DNA of 64,000 nucleotides from the NCBI GenBank assembly GCA_022772735.1, contig JALEZD010000018.1, positions 62,001 to 126,000 of the forward strand, written 5' to 3'. The notes beneath the pieces are model-generated. The model saw nothing but the letters and a program-made list of their open reading frames with translations, searched no databases and was not told where the DNA came from. A program made the position numbers and the translations under genes. This document shows positions 59,891 through 64,000 of this stretch, in pieces. Every line of letters begins with the position of its first letter. Position 1 is the stretch's first letter. This DNA is from Erysipelotrichaceae bacterium. GTDB taxonomy: Bacteria > Bacillota_I > Bacilli_A > Erysipelotrichales > Erysipelotrichaceae.

Positions 59891-60471
59891 TAAACAATAC
59901 CCGCTTTTATAAAATGCTTTTTAAGAAACATTTTTCCTATATATGCGCCAATAAAACCACCTATAATTGCTCCAGTATAAACTAGTGCCATATGTGGATA
60001 AGTTATTAATCTTTCTAATGCATTAACATATTCTTTCCCCATCATCATAGATATCTCAATATATTTTTCTTTTGCCCAAAGCATTTGCATAAGCGATCCA
60101 CAACACCACGTATTATAAATAGCAAATGCAATCATATTGTATTTGAATGAATTATAATTACCTAATTTTCTTATGATTTCAGCAATAAACATCACTACAA
60201 TTGCATGAACTGCAAGTACATAAGTATGTCCCATTGCAAACATGAGAAGTGGAGAAAGCATCCCAAGTATAAATAGTCCCCAAGGTTTTTGTACTTTTGC
60301 CATAAATAGCATAACTATTGTTCCAGATACAACTCCCAATAATGTGGGATATATCAAAAACAAAATCGGAACCATACCAATCATTCCTACACCAAACATG
60401 ACTACAAAATAAATAACTTCAAATACACCTATGGTAACTAAATCTTTAATTTTTAATCCATTTTCTTTCAT
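59890..60471 (-). CDS. ECF transporter S component, MptD/Trep_Strep family
   Basis: A 193-residue protein with about five or six membrane segments. LKIKDLVTIGVFEVIYFVVMF is the typical start of the Trep_Strep (TIGR02185) S components, followed by a PILFLIYPTLLGVVSGT helix. S components bind the imported compound. AGGAGG lies five bases before the ATG at 60471; a GTG at 60477 overlaps that site and is less likely. In Streptococcus pyogenes a related S protein (SiaF) serves heme uptake; the gene order here is the same, so heme or another tetrapyrrole or metal complex is a reasonable guess. Confidence 0.85.
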   Translation of the reverse strand: MKENGLKIKDLVTIGVFEVIYFVVMFGVGMIGMVPILFLIYPTLLGVVSGTIVMLFMAKVQKPWGLFILGMLSPLLMFAMGHTYVLAVHAIVVMFIAEIIRKLGNYNSFKYNMIAFAIYNTWCCGSLMQMLWAKEKYIEISMMMGKEYVNALERLITYPHMALVYTGAIIGGFIGAYIGKMFLKKHFIKAGIV

Positions 60472-60480
60472 ATTCACCTC

Positions 60481-62202
60481 CTAGTAGCTAAATTCTTCTG
60501 CCAATTTTGTTTTTTGAATTAAATTTCTATAAATTTTCGATTTTTGTAATAACTCGTTATGATTTCCTATTGTTTCAACACATCCATTATCAATTACAAC
60601 AATCTTGTTTACATTTTCAATAGATTTTAACCTATGAGAAATAATAATAACTGTTTTATCCTTGATTAAATTATTCAAGCTATCCTGAATTTTCTTTTCA
60701 TTATCTACATCAAGACTTGCTGAAATTTCATCTAATATTAAAATTGGTGCATCTTTTAGAAAAGCCCTTGCAATAGACAACCTTTGTCTTTCTCCACCTG
60801 ACAATTCTGAGCCATTCTCTCCTATCATTGTATTGAAACCATCTGGCAATTTATCTATAAAATCCATGCAATTCGCAAGTTTTGCTGCCATCTTAACTTC
60901 ATCATCACTAGCACTTTCTTTTCCAAGACGAATATTTTCTAAAATACTTGTATTAAACAAAGTCACATCTTGAAAAACTATAGAAATATCTTTAAATAAA
61001 GAATCTGTAGAAACATTTTTAATATCTTTTCCATCAATCAAAATACTTCCATTATCGTAATCATAAAGCCTTGAAATTAATCTTAAAATAGAAGTTTTCC
61101 CAGAGCCTGATATGCCAACAAGCGCTGTAACTTCACCTTGTTTTGCTGTAAAGCTTACATCTTTTAATACTTGTATATTATCATCATAAGCAAATGATAC
61201 ATTTTTAAATTCTACGTCATATCTGGAAAACGATGTTTTTTCACCTTCTTGAAGAATAGTATTTTTAATTTCCTTAATTCGTTTAACTGCAGGTTCAATA
61301 TAATAAATTTCTGCCAAACCTTCTCTTGAAATATCAAAAAGTTCTTTTATTTTTATTGCACCAATAATATATCCGATAAGATATAAAAGTGTTATTTCAT
61401 TATTAACCAACAGTTTAATACCAACTACTATTACCACTGCAACACTAATATAAGAAAATAATGCAGACAATCCAACAAATATCATTGCGACAAGTTCTGT
61501 ATTAAAATGAATTTTTTCACTCTCTTCCATCTTCTCATACAAAACTTTCTTTATATTTTCTGACTGGTTAAAGCTACTAATCTCTTGTTGTAATTCGATT
61601 GTTTCTTGAAAAAGTTCTGAATTATCTCTTAACACATTAAAATATTTACTAAATGAAGAAACTTCTATTTTCTTTGATAATGGTAAAATAACAAAGCTAA
61701 GAAGTGTAGGAATGATAGCTGCTAACCCTAGTTTCCAATTTCCAATCAGCATAAAAATACCCATAATAGGGAAAAATAACCACATAGCAAATACTTTAGG
61801 TATTGAATGACTAATTGCATGTTCAATTGTTCCTACATCAGACATAATAGTTTGAGATAAATCTGATAAATCATGTTTTGAAAAATAAGCTATTGGAAGC
61901 TCTGATAAATTTTCAGCAATCCCTTTTCTTAAATCTGCGGATTCCTTATATGTTGCATTATATAAGCTAACATACTCTTTAGATAACAAAACATACATGC
62001 ACACTAAAGTCGATATAGCTATTATGATATAATGCCATGTACTAATTACCTTCCCTAAAATCAATTGATTAAATACTGTCATTAAAATGAACATTGGTGC
62101 AATATTAATGAAATATGTTAAAAAACAAAACCAAGTTGATTTGGAAAGATTTTTTGCGCCTTGTTTAGATAAAGAATAACGTTTTTCATAATAGTTTTTC
62201 AT
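60481..62202 (-). CDS. ABC half-transporter (exporter fold), second of pair
   Basis: A 573-residue protein: six membrane helices (about 1-310) then an ATPase with GISGSGKTS, LSGGERQRLSIA and LILDEISASLD. The start at 62202 (MKNYYEKRYSL) has GGAGGG six bases upstream; the longest frame from 62265 would overlap the partner by 80 bp. It forms a heterodimer with the gene before it. Relatives include YbtQ/IrtB-like importers with an exporter fold and streptococcal SiaE. The ATG precedes the partner's stop by 17 bp, so the two are coupled. Confidence 0.92.
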   Translation of the reverse strand: MKNYYEKRYSLSKQGAKNLSKSTWFCFLTYFINIAPMFILMTVFNQLILGKVISTWHYIIIAISTLVCMYVLLSKEYVSLYNATYKESADLRKGIAENLSELPIAYFSKHDLSDLSQTIMSDVGTIEHAISHSIPKVFAMWLFFPIMGIFMLIGNWKLGLAAIIPTLLSFVILPLSKKIEVSSFSKYFNVLRDNSELFQETIELQQEISSFNQSENIKKVLYEKMEESEKIHFNTELVAMIFVGLSALFSYISVAVVIVVGIKLLVNNEITLLYLIGYIIGAIKIKELFDISREGLAEIYYIEPAVKRIKEIKNTILQEGEKTSFSRYDVEFKNVSFAYDDNIQVLKDVSFTAKQGEVTALVGISGSGKTSILRLISRLYDYDNGSILIDGKDIKNVSTDSLFKDISIVFQDVTLFNTSILENIRLGKESASDDEVKMAAKLANCMDFIDKLPDGFNTMIGENGSELSGGERQRLSIARAFLKDAPILILDEISASLDVDNEKKIQDSLNNLIKDKTVIIISHRLKSIENVNKIVVIDNGCVETIGNHNELLQKSKIYRNLIQKTKLAEEFSY

Positions 62203-63940
62203 TAGATACCCTCCAATCATTTGCAGTTTTGTATAAATGTAATAATTTGTTATATAAACCTTCATTTTCTAATAAAAGCTCATTATTACCTCTTTCCACC
62301 ACTTTACCATTTTCTAAAACAATTATTTCATCCACATTTTTGATACTTGTCATTCTATGAGCAATCATGATTACAGTCTTATTTTTCATTAAATTTTTGA
62401 AAGCCTTTTGTAATTCATATTCATTATCAGCATCAATAGAAGCACTAGCTTCATCCATAATAACTATTTTTGACTTCTTTAAAATTGCTCTTGCAATGGC
62501 AATCCTTTGTTTTTCACCACCAGATAAATAAACCCCTTTTGAGCCAATAACTATATTTTCTTTTTCTTTAAATTTAGCAATAATTTCGTCACAACCAGCA
62601 AGGCTAATTGCACTCATAACCTCTTCTCTACTTGCATTTTCATCTGCAAGAGCAACATTGTCATATATTGATTTTTTAAATAACTTGCTATCTTGAAATA
62701 TAAATGAAATATTAGAAACGATTGATTCTTTTGTATATTCTTCAAGTGAATATCCACCTATTTTAATTGCGCCACTGTCTAATTTGTAGAAACCTGATAA
62801 TAGTTTTGCAATAGTGGATTTACCTGAACCAGAAGGTCCTACTAAAGCATAAATTTTATTTTCTTTTAATGATAAAGAAAAATTATCTAAAACCTTGTTT
62901 TCTCCATATGAAAAACTTACATTTTCAAATTCTATATCGAAATTATCAAAATTTTCTTTTTTACCATATGATAATTTATCTTCTTGCATTTTGTTGTACA
63001 AATTTTCTAAATTATCAATTGCATAATTTGCATTAAACAGATTCATACTTGCCCACATAATCTTCATAAATGAAACCATCATAACTCCACTTAAGAAAAA
63101 AATCATAATGAGTTCTAATGTAACGATTTTGGGATCACTAATACCAGTTAAGAAAAAGCTAAGTGGGATACTTATAATTGCAATAAGACCTAAAAATATC
63201 AGTTGATATAAAACATATGGATTTTTACATGATATTGAATACTCATATGCATATTTTGAATAGTCCATAATAGCATCATGAAGTGCCTTAAAAGATTTTA
63301 ATTTTGTTCCAAAAATTTTTACAACTTGCATACCTCTAATATACTCAACGGTTTCTGAACTTAGTCTATCAAGAGATGCTTGATATAGTTTCATAAATTC
63401 ACCATTACCCATCATTCCATTTAATATGAGTCCACTAACAATAGTTAAAATAATAATAACTATTCCTACACGCATACTAACAACAAATGATAGAACAAGT
63501 GCGAAAATCGGTACTAAAAATGCTTGTGAATTATCTGGAAGCATATGTGCAACTGCCATATGAGTTTTAGCAGCATTATCATCTATCGTTTTTCTAATGT
63601 AGCCAGATGAATGTAAATCAAAGAACCGAAAACTCGAATCAGTTAATCCATCAATTCCTCTTTTTCTTAAATTTGTTTCTAAACGAAACGCAAGTACGTG
63701 TGAAGCTAATCCTGATACCAAATACAATAAAGCGCTTAATGTTAAATAAAAAACAATTTGTATTGAATGAAAACTTGCATTTTTAAAATTACCGCTAACA
63801 ATAATTTCATTAAAAAATTTATATATATAATAATATCCGTATATCATAAAGAAAGCTGAAATACTAGATATAATAATTGATAAGTAACCATACAACTTAG
63901 TATCCGATACATATCTAAATAATTTACTATAAACTTTCAT
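62186..63940 (-). CDS. ABC half-transporter (exporter fold), first of pair
   Basis: A 584-residue protein with six membrane helices (about 15-315) and an ATPase with GPSGSGKST, YLSGGEKQRIAIA and VIMDEASASIDAD. LHSSGYIRKTIDDNAAKTH is the first coupling region typical of the YbtP/IrtA/SiaD-like half. The start is certain, with GGGAGG seven bases before the ATG. It is the first gene of the five-gene unit that continues with its partner and the ECF subunits. Confidence 0.92.
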   Translation of the reverse strand: MKVYSKLFRYVSDTKLYGYLSIIISSISAFFMIYGYYYIYKFFNEIIVSGNFKNASFHSIQIVFYLTLSALLYLVSGLASHVLAFRLETNLRKRGIDGLTDSSFRFFDLHSSGYIRKTIDDNAAKTHMAVAHMLPDNSQAFLVPIFALVLSFVVSMRVGIVIIILTIVSGLILNGMMGNGEFMKLYQASLDRLSSETVEYIRGMQVVKIFGTKLKSFKALHDAIMDYSKYAYEYSISCKNPYVLYQLIFLGLIAIISIPLSFFLTGISDPKIVTLELIMIFFLSGVMMVSFMKIMWASMNLFNANYAIDNLENLYNKMQEDKLSYGKKENFDNFDIEFENVSFSYGENKVLDNFSLSLKENKIYALVGPSGSGKSTIAKLLSGFYKLDSGAIKIGGYSLEEYTKESIVSNISFIFQDSKLFKKSIYDNVALADENASREEVMSAISLAGCDEIIAKFKEKENIVIGSKGVYLSGGEKQRIAIARAILKKSKIVIMDEASASIDADNEYELQKAFKNLMKNKTVIMIAHRMTSIKNVDEIIVLENGKVVERGNNELLLENEGLYNKLLHLYKTANDWRVSNEKLL

Positions 63941-64000
63941 AAAAATCCTCCCTTCTTTGATTAAATATATAAATAAACATTTCTTCTAAAAGTCGTCTAT
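63941..64000. other. Upstream edge of the transporter operon
   Basis: Only the GGGAGG ribosome site of the first ABC gene and AT-rich sequence are visible. Any promoter or regulator lies outside the window. Confidence 0.4.

Noticed and set aside
62203-62265. Upstream extension of the second ABC half-transporter
   Set aside because: It would overlap the partner gene by 80 bp, adds a non-family N-terminus, and the good ribosome site is at the ATG of 62202.
1-64000. CRISPR array
   Set aside because: No run of regularly spaced identical repeats; the repeats seen are two- or three-copy operator or duplication type.
1-64000. rRNA or tRNA genes
   Set aside because: I saw no cloverleaf-like segment or rRNA motifs; the intergenic gaps are all below about 230 bp and AT-rich.
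1-64000. Reassigned UGA codon (Mollicutes-type code)
   Set aside because: Tryptophan is read from TGG and several genes end in TGA in ATGA or TGATG overlaps, so the standard code applies.

Overview
The window is very AT-rich, Gram-positive-type bacterial DNA. Shine-Dalgarno sequences are strong (AGGAGG-like), most starts are ATG with a few GTG/TTG, and UGA is a real stop (several genes overlap as ATGA). PepF, a PheB/UPF0735-type ACT protein, an OpuC-type transporter, a SirTM-macrodomain pair and an MptD-type ECF transporter point to a low-G+C Bacillota, perhaps an Erysipelotrichia- or Bacilli-like host-associated organism. I cannot name the species.

Positions 1-38902 are one very large surface-polysaccharide (capsule or O-antigen-like) region built from several modules. 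(A) 1-5103, minus strand: a priming sugar-phosphate transferase, three glycosyltransferases and a truncated flippase. (B) 5196-18443, minus strand: rfbF-rfbG-rfbH for a CDP-3,6-dideoxyhexose, a candidate final reductase, GT2/GT4/GT8/HtrL-type transferases, an ABO-like family GT6 enzyme, an acyltransferase and a flippase. A plus-strand polymerase (18500-19807) sits at its head. (C) 19780-31920, minus strand: capE, capF and capG for UDP-L-FucNAc, a neuA-like CMP-sugar synthetase beside a probable sialyltransferase, a deacetylase, a flippase and a polymerase. (D) 33105-35313: a third polymerase and an acetyltransferase. (E) 35407-38902, plus strand: a compact three-gene GT4 operon with its own promoter and terminator. 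Three flippases and three polymerases suggest a mosaic of more than one pathway. A Fic gene of visibly higher G+C (32071-32964) lies between C and D.

Positions 38918-51503 are mostly housekeeping and accessory metabolism: oligoendopeptidase F; an MFS transporter with an ArsR-like regulator and a repeated operator; a GH114-like lipoprotein; a GH2 glycosidase plus iron alcohol dehydrogenase behind a promoter with a cre-like site; a second Fic gene flanked by 38-bp direct repeats; and a threonine-to-glycine operon (kbl, tdh, ACT regulator).

Positions 51571-57602 form a seven-gene minus-strand operon: quinone oxidoreductase, MarR regulator, zinc-macrodomain ADP-ribosylhydrolase, class M sirtuin (SirTM), osmoprotectant ABC transporter and a double SnoaL-like protein. 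A perfect palindrome overlaps its -35 box. The lipoyl-carrier genes that usually accompany SirTM are absent, which makes this the most system-like novelty in the window. Positions 57825-63940 hold two exporter-fold ABC half-transporters followed by ECF S, T and A subunits, the same order as the streptococcal siaDEFGH heme-uptake genes.
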